Source: Dehalococcoidia bacterium
GTDB taxonomy: Bacteria; Chloroflexota; Dehalococcoidia; Lucifugimonadales; JAGWBF01
Direction: 5' to 3'
NCBI GenBank assembly: GCA_021296025.1
Contig: JAGWBF010000067.1
Span: forward strand, 4,263-13,004
DNA: 8,742 nucleotides
Shown: piece after piece, positions 1 to 6,646 of the stretch
How the letters are laid out: each line of letters begins with the position of its first letter
Numbering within the stretch: position 1 is the stretch's first letter
Made by a program: the position numbers and the translations under genes
The notes under the pieces: generated by a model
The model's database searches: none
What the model was told of the DNA's origin: nothing
The model's input: the letters and a program-made list of their open reading frames with translations, nothing else

Positions 1-2708
1 CCGGGAGAGCGCGGCCTTACCAGCAACCTGGGAAGGGGCTGGCGCACCTTGACTCCAGCCCTGGAGCGGGCGCCCCGCCCCATGCTGGAGATTTTCATGG
101 CGAGGCGGGTGGCATCCATCAGGCCCTGGTCGATAAGCCCCTCGTCAGCCACGGGGAAGTCGGCCAGGTGGACGCTATCCGGGGCATCGGACTGCACCGA
201 GCACACCAGGTTCTGGTACATGTTCTCGGCGACAAAGGGCATGAACGGGGCAATGAGCTTGCTCAGCGCGACCAGGCATGTGTGCAGGGTGGCATACGCA
301 GAGAGCTTGTCGTCGTCGTTCTCGCTCTTCCAGAAACGGCGACGGCTCCTGCGCACGTACCAGTTGGACAGCCCATCGACGAACTCCTGGATGCGCCTGC
401 CCGCGTCGGTGGGGTTGTAGTTCTCCAGGTGTCGGTCTGTCTGGACTATCAGGTGATTGACCTCGGAGAGTATCCACCGGTCCAGCTCGGCGGAGGGTTT
501 CCAGTCCTGCGGCATCTGGTTGGGATGGAAGCTGTCCACCTCGGCGTAGGTGGTGAAGAAGGAGTAGACGTTCCAGAGGGTCAGCAGGTAGCGCCGGACC
601 ACCTCGTTCACCAGGTCCTGGGCGAAGCGCCGGGACTCGCCAGCGTGGGATGCGGTGAACAGGTACCAGCGGGTGGCGTCGGCCCCTTGCTGGTCCAGCA
701 CCTCCCAGGGGTTTACCACGTTGCCCTGGCTCTTGCTCATCTTGCGCCCGGCCCCATCGAGGATAAGGCCCAGGCAGATGACGTTGCGGTAGCTGGGCCC
801 GTCGGTGAGCAGGGCGGACAGGGCGTGGAGGCTGTAGAACCAACCCCTGGTCTGGTCCACAGCCTCGCAGATGTAGTCGGCCGGGAAGCGTCCGTCCCGC
901 ATCATGCTGGCGTCTTCGAAGGGGTAGTGCCACTGGGCGTAGGGCATCGCCCCGGAGTCGAACCAGGCGTCCATCACCTCGGGGATACGCTCCATCGAGG
1001 AGCTGCACTCGGGGCAGCGAAGGTGCACCTGGTCCACGTAGGGACGGTGCAGGTCGAGGTCATCGACCGTCGCCTTGTGCTCGTCGATGGCCAGCTCCTT
1101 CAGCTCTTCCCTGGAGCCGACGCACACCCGGTGGGCGCAGCCGTCCCCGGTGCACTGCCAGATGGGTATAGGGGTGCCCCAGTAGCGCTCCCGGGAGATG
1201 GCCCAGTCCACGTTGTTGGCCAGCCACTCGCCGAAGCGGCCCTCCTTGATATAGTCGGGGTACCAGTTGATCTCCCGGTTGCTGCTGACCAGCCTGTCCT
1301 TTATGGCGGTGGTGCGGATGTACCAGGAGGGCTTGGCGTAGTACAGCAGTGGGCTTTTGCAACGCCAGCAGAAGGGGTAGGTGTGCTTGTAGATGCCCTT
1401 GTGGTAGAGAAGGCCCCGCTGCTCCAGGTCCGAGGCGATCTCATCGTCGGCGTCCTTTACGAACTTGCCTGCGAAGGAGTTGCTGCCAAGGACTATGCCC
1501 TGCTGGTCCACCGACTGGACGAAGGCCAGAGAGCGCCATCTGCCCACGCCCAGGTCTTCGTCGCCGAAAGCAGGAGCGATGTGGACTATTCCCGTGCCGT
1601 CTTCCATGGATACGAAGTCCACATCGTGAACTTGCCAGGACCTATGGAAGGCGCTGCTTCGCTGGACGGCGCCCTGGGAGTCCTCCGGTGGGTCCGCCAG
1701 CGCCCCCGACGAGAAACACCTGATGGCGCCCTTGGGCAGGCCGGAAACGAAGGGGTCGTATAGGGGCTCATACGTTAGCCCAACCAGGTCTCGGCCCTGA
1801 AAAGATGCGAGCACCTTGTATTCTGTGCGGAGGGCGACATCCAGGAGTGGCGTGGCCAGAATGAGACGCTCCCTCTCTGAACCCTCGCCGTTGTCAAGCT
1901 CAACCAAGCTGTAGTCGGCCGTTGCGTCAACTGCAAGGGCAGTGTTGCCCGGCAGGGTCCAGGGGGTGGTGGTCCAAGCCAGGAAATAAACCGGCTCACC
2001 GTGGGAAATCAACTTGTCGAAAGAGTAGTCGAATGCTCGCCTGGCGCGAATCGTACTGTCGAATCCCGTCAGCCGGAACTTGATGTACACCGACGGGTCG
2101 GGGGTATCTTCCTGGTAGCCCAGGGCAACCTCGTGGGAGCTCAGGCTGGTGACGCACCGGGGGCAGTGGGGTGTGCCCTTGATATCCTGGTAGAGCAGAC
2201 CCTTCTCCCACAGCTGGCCCAGCACCCACCAGCCTGTCTCGATGTAGCTGTTTTCCAGGGTAACGTAGGGATTCTCCATATCCACCCAGTAGGCTATCCG
2301 GTCGGTCATCTCCTCCCATTCTTTGACGTATCGGAAGACGCTCTCCCGGCACTTCTGGTTGAAACGCTCTATGCCGTACTCTTCGATCTCCCGCTTGGAG
2401 TGGAGGCCCAGCTCCCGCTCTACCTCCAGCTCCACCGGCAAGCCGTGGGTGTCCCAGCCGCCCTTACGGAGACAGCGGTAGCCCTTCATGGTCTTGTAGC
2501 GGCAGATGATGTCCTTGAAGACCCGGGCCAGGACATGGTGGATGCCCGGGCTGCCGTTGGCAGTGGGAGGACCTTCGTACAACATGAACAAGGGCCTGTC
2601 ATCCCTGTCCCTCTCCGTCCTGCGGAAGATGTCCTTCTCCTTCCAGAAGCTGAGGACATCCTTTTCCAGGTCGGGAAAGCTGACCCTGCTGGATACCTGC
2701 CTGATCAT
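1..2708 (-). CDS. ileS: Isoleucyl-tRNA synthetase, partial (C-terminus beyond window)
   Basis: Class I aminoacyl-tRNA synthetase that attaches isoleucine to tRNA-Ile in the cytoplasm and hydrolyses mischarged valine. My reading of the minus strand gives an uninterrupted frame of about 902 residues; the remaining ~140 of a typical ~1040 lie past the left edge. Seen in order: the signature region EGPPTANGSPGIHH (45-58), GWDTHGLPVE, a CPRC knuckle (182-185), the CP1 editing domain with WTTTPWTLPGN (245-255) and GTGIVH (371-376), CWRC (447-450), C519/C524 and CPEC (565-568) as likely zinc ligands, KMSKS (656-660), then the anticodon-binding helical domain (LTLWNVYSFF). It resembles Thermus IleRS throughout as I remember that sequence. 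The HxGH signature reads GIHH, an odd swap. The ATG at 2708 is the only in-frame start after a stop at 2762-2760, with GAGG just upstream. It lies 90 bases after tlyA on the same strand, possibly cotranscribed. Confidence 0.97.
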   Translation of the reverse strand, partial: MIRQVSSRVSFPDLEKDVLSFWKEKDIFRRTERDRDDRPLFMLYEGPPTANGSPGIHHVLARVFKDIICRYKTMKGYRCLRKGGWDTHGLPVELEVERELGLHSKREIEEYGIERFNQKCRESVFRYVKEWEEMTDRIAYWVDMENPYVTLENSYIETGWWVLGQLWEKGLLYQDIKGTPHCPRCVTSLSSHEVALGYQEDTPDPSVYIKFRLTGFDSTIRARRAFDYSFDKLISHGEPVYFLAWTTTPWTLPGNTALAVDATADYSLVELDNGEGSERERLILATPLLDVALRTEYKVLASFQGRDLVGLTYEPLYDPFVSGLPKGAIRCFSSGALADPPEDSQGAVQRSSAFHRSWQVHDVDFVSMEDGTGIVHIAPAFGDEDLGVGRWRSLAFVQSVDQQGIVLGSNSFAGKFVKDADDEIASDLEQRGLLYHKGIYKHTYPFCWRCKSPLLYYAKPSWYIRTTAIKDRLVSSNREINWYPDYIKEGRFGEWLANNVDWAISRERYWGTPIPIWQCTGDGCAHRVCVGSREELKELAIDEHKATVDDLDLHRPYVDQVHLRCPECSSSMERIPEVMDAWFDSGAMPYAQWHYPFEDASMMRDGRFPADYICEAVDQTRGWFYSLHALSALLTDGPSYRNVICLGLILDGAGRKMSKSQGNVVNPWEVLDQQGADATRWYLFTASHAGESRRFAQDLVNEVVRRYLLTLWNVYSFFTTYAEVDSFHPNQMPQDWKPSAELDRWILSEVNHLIVQTDRHLENYNPTDAGRRIQEFVDGLSNWYVRRSRRRFWKSENDDDKLSAYATLHTCLVALSKLIAPFMPFVAENMYQNLVCSVQSDAPDSVHLADFPVADEGLIDQGLMDATRLAMKISSMGRGARSRAGVKVRQPLPRLLVRPRSP

Positions 2709-2798
2709 CGTAACCTCAGAGGTTTCTTGTCGTGCCCATGCCGATATATGGGGAAGACTCTAAAGGGCTGATTTAGCTTATCAGATATGGGGGACAGT

Positions 2799-3554
2799 TC
2801 AAGATTTCCGTAGGAGGAGGAGGAACTCGCGGTTGCCCTTGTCCCCCAGTATGGGGCTGGGCTCCAAGCCCCGCAGCCTGTGGCCCGACTGGACGACCCA
2901 CTGGATAAAGCGGGCGAGCACCAGGGTGTGCACCTTTACGTCCTTGATGATCCCGCCCCTGCCGACTTCATTGCGAAGAGCCTCGAACTGGGGCTTCAGC
3001 AGCACGATGATGGGGCCGCCAGGGACCAGGTGCCGGGAAGCCTCGGGAATGACCTTGGTGGCCGAGATGAAGGAGACATCGACTGTGACTAGGTTGACCT
3101 GGGCCGACCGCCCTTCACCATCTTCGAGATCGAAGGGATGCCTAGCGTTGACCTTTTCCTTGACGACAACCCTGGGGTCCTGGCGTAGCCGGTAGTCCAT
3201 CTGGCCATACCCGACGTCCAGGGCATAGACCTTGGACGCCCCCGCCTGCAGCATGCAGTCGGTGAAGCCACCAGTGGAAGCCCCAACGTCGAGGACGGTG
3301 CACCCCGACACATCCAGCGCGAACCGGTCCAGGGCGTGGGCCAGTTTTAAGCCCCCGCGACTCACGTAGGGAAGGGTGTCCCGAACCTCCATGGAGGCAT
3401 CGCTTGACATAAGGGTTCCCGGCTTGAGCACCCGCCCTCCAGGGTGGAACACCAGCCCCTCCATAATGAGGGCTTGGGCGCGCTCGCGGCTTTCCGCCAG
3501 CCCCCTCTCGAACAGGAGAACGTCAGCCCGCTTCTTGGGGAGTCTTCTTGCCAT
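2799..3554 (-). CDS. tlyA: TlyA family rRNA 2'-O-methyltransferase / hemolysin-like protein
   Basis: Family members methylate the ribose 2'-OH of cytidines in 16S and 23S rRNA (C1409 and C1920 in mycobacteria) using S-adenosylmethionine, and loss of TlyA gives capreomycin resistance. The 251-residue product has normal length. An S4-like RNA-binding domain covers about residues 8-65, followed by SRGGLKL (65-71). The Rossmann-fold SAM-binding loop is DVGASTGGF (89-97), then TVDVSFIS (157-164), LLKPQFEA (185-192) and GNREFL (240-245). K70, D159, K187 and E243 fit the K-D-K-E tetrad of 2'-O-methyltransferases. The ATG at 3554 is fixed by an in-frame TAG six bases upstream. The best Shine-Dalgarno (AGGAGG) is unusually far away, with weaker GGCAGG/GGTAGG closer. 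It precedes ileS on the same strand and is divergent from rpmH. The hemolysin name is historical; nothing here suggests a toxin. Confidence 0.96.
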   Translation of the reverse strand: MARRLPKKRADVLLFERGLAESRERAQALIMEGLVFHPGGRVLKPGTLMSSDASMEVRDTLPYVSRGGLKLAHALDRFALDVSGCTVLDVGASTGGFTDCMLQAGASKVYALDVGYGQMDYRLRQDPRVVVKEKVNARHPFDLEDGEGRSAQVNLVTVDVSFISATKVIPEASRHLVPGGPIIVLLKPQFEALRNEVGRGGIIKDVKVHTLVLARFIQWVVQSGHRLRGLEPSPILGDKGNREFLLLLRKS

Positions 3555-3570
3555 GACCTACCTGCCAAGT

Positions 3571-3576
3571 CCTCCT
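3571..3576 (-). promoter_or_regulatory. Distant Shine-Dalgarno of tlyA
   Basis: The minus strand reads AGGAGG here, a perfect match to the anti-Shine-Dalgarno, but 16 bases separate it from the tlyA ATG, more than the usual 5-10. Weaker purine runs (GGCAGG, GGTAGG) lie 2-6 bases from the ATG. No earlier in-frame start is possible because a TAG sits between this site and the ATG. Either the closer weak sites are used or the mRNA folds to bring this one nearer. Confidence 0.45.
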
Positions 3577-3584
3577 AGGTTTCA

Positions 3585-3614
3585 TTGACACTGCATTCGC
3601 CTGTGAATTATAAT
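3585..3614 (+). promoter_or_regulatory. Consensus sigma70-type promoter for rpmH operon
   Basis: A perfect -35 TTGACA (3585-3590) and a perfect -10 TATAAT (3609-3614) are separated by 18 bases. The predicted start is near 3620-3622, giving a leader of about 20 bases before the rpmH TTG codon. Strong constitutive transcription would suit a ribosomal protein gene. It is the only strong promoter I see before the whole rpmH-to-btpA run, so it probably drives all seven genes. Confidence 0.85.
3607..3612 (-). promoter_or_regulatory. Possible divergent -10 for tlyA-ileS
   Basis: The rpmH -10 lies in a near-palindrome (AATTATAAT), so the minus strand also reads a perfect TATAAT here, offset by two bases. 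A start near 3600 would give tlyA a leader of about 45 bases. No good -35 is visible at 16-18 bases on the minus strand (CATCCC or similar). Divergent transcription from symmetric -10 elements is known in bacteria; its use here is inferred. Confidence 0.4.
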
Positions 3615-3640
3615 CCTCGGCGCCAGTAAGGGATGATACA

Positions 3641-3778
3641 TTGCCAAAGCGTACCTACCAACCAAAGAAGCGAAGACGTCAAAGAGTACATGGTTTCATG
3701 GCCCGCAACAGCACCCGGGGAGGGCGTGCGGTCCTGAAACGCCGCCGGTTTAAGGGCCGCCACCTTCTGGCGGTCTAA
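3641..3778 (+). CDS. rpmH: 50S ribosomal protein L34 (bL34)
   Basis: Small, highly basic protein of the large ribosomal subunit. The 45-residue product begins PKRTYQPKKRRRQRVHGF and continues with the family-typical MARNSTRGGRAVL, KRRRFKGR and a short C-terminus ending LAV, matching L34 over its full length. The start is TTG: no in-frame ATG exists upstream, and the ATG at 3633 is in another frame. An AAGGG-type Shine-Dalgarno (3628-3632) lies about eight bases before the TTG. It is first in the operon, directly behind the consensus promoter and 17 bases ahead of rnpA, the near-universal bacterial order. dnaA, its frequent neighbour, is absent and is replaced by divergent tlyA. Confidence 0.97.
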   Translation: MPKRTYQPKKRRRQRVHGFMARNSTRGGRAVLKRRRFKGRHLLAV

Positions 3779-3795
3779 GCCACAAGCGGACCTAG

Positions 3796-4227
3796 ATGCA
3801 AAGATCGCAGAGGCTTACGGGTCGTAAGAACTTCTCCACTATTCGCAAGAACGGCCGCGGTGTGACAAATCAACTGCTGGTGTTACGCACGATTCCCAAT
3901 GGCTTGGATACCAGCAGGTTCGCCTTCGTAGCAGGTAAACGTATCGGAAATGCAGTCGCTCGGAACCGTCTCAAGAGGCGCCTCAGAGAAGCTGTGCGCT
4001 CCACCAACATAAAGAGTGGGTCGGACCTTGTGTTCATAGCCCGTATGGGATCCGGCGATGCCAGCTTCCAGCACCTCAAGGAAGCTGTCATGACCCTGCT
4101 CCGAAGGGCACGCCTCCTGGAAGGGGCATCTCCCAGCGAACAGGAAGCTGTCTCTCAGACCTCCCCGCACGGGCGCCCGGATGAATCCCAACACCCGGCA
4201 TCTCCCCAGCCCATGGCGGCAGCTTAG
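3796..4227 (+). CDS. rnpA: Ribonuclease P protein component
   Basis: Protein subunit that binds the catalytic RNase P RNA and helps recognise the 5' leader of precursor tRNAs. The 143-residue product has the N-terminal LTGRKNFSTIRKNGR region (7-21), the central strand RFAFVAGKRIGNAV (41-54) and the family signature ARNRLKRRLRE (55-65), the RNR helix that binds RNA. LVFIAR (78-83) and a C-terminal helix follow. The family is usually about 110-125 residues. Here a Ser/Pro/Gln-rich, probably disordered tail of about 35 residues (108-143) is added. The gene sits 17 bases after rpmH and ends two bases before the proposed yidD start. The ATG at 3796 has only weak purine-rich sequence upstream, so translational coupling to rpmH is plausible. 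Confidence 0.95.
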   Translation: MQRSQRLTGRKNFSTIRKNGRGVTNQLLVLRTIPNGLDTSRFAFVAGKRIGNAVARNRLKRRLREAVRSTNIKSGSDLVFIARMGSGDASFQHLKEAVMTLLRRARLLEGASPSEQEAVSQTSPHGRPDESQHPASPQPMAAA

Positions 4228-4229
4228 CG

Positions 4230-4439
4230 TTGAGCAGGATGGCGCTGGGGCTGGTCCAGTTCTACCAAGGGGCGGTCTCCGCCTTCATACCCTCCAGCTG
4301 CCGCTTCAGCCCCACCTGCTCCCAGTACTGCTATGAAGCTATCGGCTCCCATGGAATGCTGAAGGGCACATGGTTGACGTTAAAGCGCTTGTCCCGGTGC
4401 CGTCCCATGGGGGGAAGGGGCTATGATCCTGTTCCCTAG
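4230..4439 (+). CDS. yidD: Membrane protein insertion efficiency factor YidD
   Basis: Small membrane-associated protein that, in E. coli, assists YidC-dependent insertion of inner-membrane proteins. The 69-residue product carries the family core: LVQFYQ near the N-terminus, PSSCRFSPTCSQYCYEAI (21-38) with conserved cysteines, GMLKGTWLTLKRLSRC (42-57) and the C-terminal GGRGYDPVP (61-69). Length is typical. The TTG at 4230 gives MSRMALGL; an ATG three codons later (4239) is an equally credible start because neither has a strong Shine-Dalgarno. It begins two bases after rnpA and overlaps the next gene by 17 bases, so it is probably coupled to both. Its place between rnpA and the yidC region is conserved across bacteria. 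Confidence 0.94.
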   Translation: MSRMALGLVQFYQGAVSAFIPSSCRFSPTCSQYCYEAIGSHGMLKGTWLTLKRLSRCRPMGGRGYDPVP

Positions 4440-5718
4440 AGGCCTCTTCCCTCATGCCCTGGACCGCGTCATCTCACGTTTGGGACTAAATCGACCCAGG
4501 GCGCCCTTCCCTCGCCCCCCTATCAGGGCCGTCCACCTAGCCTTGGCGTCTCTGGCTGTGCTGGTAATGTTGTCTGTGGTAGGGTGTACCGGGCGCAGTC
4601 TGATCACATGGGGTGAGAGCGGCGGAGATGGGTGGACGGTTACGGCCGTCGACGATAGCAGATTGTACGTGGTTAGCCGTCAGGGAACAGTATTCGCCCT
4701 CGAGGGTGTGTCCCGGGATGCCATTCCTCGAATCCTGTGGACCCACGAATTGGCCCAGTATCATGGGGCCTTTGGCACGCCGGCGATAGGCCGGGAGCAC
4801 ATATACATAGGCGACAAGGGGGATCTGGAAGGGCTAGACGGGCAGCTGCTGGCCCTGTTGAAGGATAGAGAGCCAACATCAGGCACCATAGAAGGTCCCG
4901 GCCTCCTGCAGGACGGGGAGTGGAGCCACGCCATAGAGGGAGGCATTGTAGGGGCGCCGGTTTTGACGGACGACGAAAGCTTGGTGCTGGTCGCCTCAGA
5001 CAATGGCGATGTTTATGCTCTCAGCACCACCGGAAGCAGCCGGGACCGCTTGGTGTGGAGCTTCTCTGCCAATGGGCAGGTATGGTCCACACCTGTCATC
5101 TCTGACAATATGGTGTACGTCGGTTCCTTGGACCGGAACCTGTATGCCATTTCCCTTGATAGGGAGCTGGGATCCGGAGATAGCAGGCTTATCTGGAAGT
5201 ACGAGACCGATGGGGCAGTCATGGGAAGCCCCATCGTGCTGGATGGCCCGTCGGGGAAGATGGTGGTTGCAGGTTCCGTGGACAGAAATGTGTATGCCCT
5301 GGGAGCATCCGACGGGGAGCTGATCTGGAGCTTTGCGGGTGACGACTGGATCTGGGCGGACCCGGTTGCCGACGAGGAGCATATCTACGTGGCCACCATG
5401 AGCGGCACTGTGTATGCCCTGGACCGGGATGGGAACCGGGTCTGGGAAGCTACCCTGGAGGATGGCCCCCCCGTGGTGGCCCGCCCAGTGGTCCACGGAG
5501 AGGATTTGGTGATAGCCACCGATGAAGGCAAGCTCTTTCGGCTGGACACGGGCAATGGACAGCGCATTGGCGGTTTTCATGACCTCAGCGGACGGGTGAA
5601 GGCTTCTCCGAGTATCCTGGGAGGAAATGTGTTTGTAGGGGTGGAGGACAACTCCGTCCGGGGCATAGACTTGGAGGACTGGCGAGAAGCATGGAACTTC
5701 TCCACAAAGGACAGATAG
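4423..5718 (+). CDS. PQQ-repeat beta-propeller lipoprotein in the insertase operon
   Basis: The specific function is unknown. The 431-residue product has a long basic N-terminus, a hydrophobic segment (about 37-54) and a plausible lipobox (S51-V-V-G-C55), so it is probably a lipoprotein of the outer face of the membrane. The mature part shows eight repeats of the propeller type: GTVFALE (88), a degenerate GDLEGLD (133), GDVYALS (195), RNLYAIS (238), RNVYALG (288), GTVYALD (328), GKLFRLD (369) and NSVRGID (410), often followed by W-x-F/Y. Propellers with this repeat include quinoprotein dehydrogenases and the outer-membrane assembly factor BamB. I see no sign of quinone-enzyme catalysis, and a scaffold role is more likely. 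The ATG at 4423 has a GAAGGGG run just upstream and overlaps yidD by 17 bases; yidC follows 13 bases later. A role alongside YidC is inferred from position only. Confidence 0.85.
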   Translation: MILFPRGLFPHALDRVISRLGLNRPRAPFPRPPIRAVHLALASLAVLVMLSVVGCTGRSLITWGESGGDGWTVTAVDDSRLYVVSRQGTVFALEGVSRDAIPRILWTHELAQYHGAFGTPAIGREHIYIGDKGDLEGLDGQLLALLKDREPTSGTIEGPGLLQDGEWSHAIEGGIVGAPVLTDDESLVLVASDNGDVYALSTTGSSRDRLVWSFSANGQVWSTPVISDNMVYVGSLDRNLYAISLDRELGSGDSRLIWKYETDGAVMGSPIVLDGPSGKMVVAGSVDRNVYALGASDGELIWSFAGDDWIWADPVADEEHIYVATMSGTVYALDRDGNRVWEATLEDGPPVVARPVVHGEDLVIATDEGKLFRLDTGNGQRIGGFHDLSGRVKASPSILGGNVFVGVEDNSVRGIDLEDWREAWNFSTKDR

Positions 5719-5731
5719 CGAAGGTGGGTCC

Positions 5732-6646
5732 TTGGATGCAATAGGGTTCTTCTTCGACAATCTGCTGATCAACCCGATGCTGAACATCATCGTCATGCTG
5801 TACAGCTTGCTGTTCAGCAACTTCGGGCTGGCCATTATCGTCTTCACCATCATCGTCCGGATCGTCACACTTCCCTTGCATGTCCGGCAGATCAAGCAGA
5901 TGCGGGCGATGTCCGAGATGCAGCCCAGGATGAAGCAGATCCAGGAGATCAAGGACCCTGGGGAACGCAGCCGAGCCATGCAGTCCATGTGGCGGGAAGC
6001 GGGGGTCAACCCCCTAGGATGCCTGGGGCCCCTCGTCATCCAGATGCTGGTCTGGGTGGCCCTGTTCAGGGTGCTGATAAAGAGCTTGGGTACAAATCCC
6101 GATGATCTGGTCGGCCTAGCCCAGCGCCTCTACTCCTGGAACCCCTTTTCCGATGTGTCCATACCGCTGAACCCCGACTTCCTGTGGTTGGATCTGGCTG
6201 CCCCAGATCCAACCAATGTGGTGCTCCCCGTCCTGGTGGGCGCCTCGACCTGGCTTCAGCAGAAGATGACCATGACGCCGTCGGCGGACCCACGGCAGGC
6301 CCAGACCAACAAGATGATGTTGTGGATGATGCCCATCATGCTTGGGTTCATCACCCTCACCTTCCCCAGCGGTCTGGCGGTGTACTGGACCGTATCCAAC
6401 GTCGCCGGCGTGCTCATTCAATATTTCATTACCGGCGATTTGGGCCCGTTATTTACGAAAGATGCCCCCCAGGCCCAGCCCGTTCTTCAGGCGGCCTCGG
6501 AGGAGGAATCAAAGGAGAATGATAGCGATGGAGATGGAACAGGTGGACCGGTCCGCAAAAACCGTCGAAGAAGCCGTCGAGATGGCCCTGAAAGAGCTCG
6601 ACGCAAACCGGGAAGAAGCAGAAATAGAGGTCCTAAGCCAAGGTAA
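5732..6646 (+). CDS. yidC: YidC/Oxa1/Alb3 family membrane protein insertase
   Basis: Integral membrane insertase and chaperone that moves hydrophobic segments of new proteins into the cytoplasmic membrane, alone or with SecYEG. The 304-residue product is of the short type lacking the large periplasmic domain of Gram-negative YidC. The first core helix contains GLAIIVFTIIVRIVTLPL (32-49) with the conserved groove arginine R43. A cytoplasmic amphipathic loop follows (about 50-92), then NPLGCLGPLVIQMLVWVALF (93-112), hydrophobic segments near 160-175 and 195-212, and FPSGLAVYWTVSN (211-223). The tail (about 273-304) is very rich in Arg and Lys, as in family members whose tails contact ribosomes. 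I see no lipobox. The start is TTG at 5732 with AAGGTGG four bases upstream. The last ~42 codons overlap jag in another frame, so the basic tail is encoded by DNA that also encodes the Jag N-domain. Confidence 0.96.
   Translation: MDAIGFFFDNLLINPMLNIIVMLYSLLFSNFGLAIIVFTIIVRIVTLPLHVRQIKQMRAMSEMQPRMKQIQEIKDPGERSRAMQSMWREAGVNPLGCLGPLVIQMLVWVALFRVLIKSLGTNPDDLVGLAQRLYSWNPFSDVSIPLNPDFLWLDLAAPDPTNVVLPVLVGASTWLQQKMTMTPSADPRQAQTNKMMLWMMPIMLGFITLTFPSGLAVYWTVSNVAGVLIQYFITGDLGPLFTKDAPQAQPVLQAASEEESKENDSDGDGTGGPVRKNRRRSRRDGPERARRKPGRSRNRGPKPR
6501..6517 (+). promoter_or_regulatory. Ribosome-binding sites for jag inside yidC
   Basis: Two purine-rich Shine-Dalgarno matches lie within the yidC coding sequence: AGGAGG (6501-6506) and AGGAG (6513-6517). 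ATG codons in the jag frame occur at 6519, 6528 and 6534. The first site lies 12 bases from 6519; the second lies 10 bases from 6528. These support starting jag at 6519 or 6528 and not at the far upstream end of the open frame (6342). Confidence 0.6.

Noticed and set aside
168..1763. Long plus-strand open frame (531 codons) opposite ileS, with a similar one at 2001-2771
   Set aside because: Both are in exact codon register with ileS on the other strand. They stay open because ileS rarely uses TTA, CTA or TCA codons. The translations have no recognisable family, whereas the minus strand gives a complete IleRS alignment.
2709..2798. T-box riboswitch or separate promoter before ileS
   Set aside because: Ninety bases are too few for a T-box, and no TGG-type antiterminator motif is seen. 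A TTGAAC with a poor -10 and a 5-base stem (2768-2784) are too weak to call.
3555..3640. Replication origin next to rpmH
   Set aside because: rpmH-rnpA is often near oriC, but dnaA is absent, the gap is only 86 bases and I see no TTATCCACA-like DnaA boxes.
4996..6039. Minus-strand open frame (347 codons) across the propeller gene and yidC
   Set aside because: It spans two well-supported plus-strand genes and their junction, and its translation has no recognisable motif.
6342..6518. Upstream extension of jag to the first in-frame start
   Set aside because: It would overlap the conserved YidC membrane core, and its translation does not resemble Jag. The Shine-Dalgarno sites favour 6519 or 6528.
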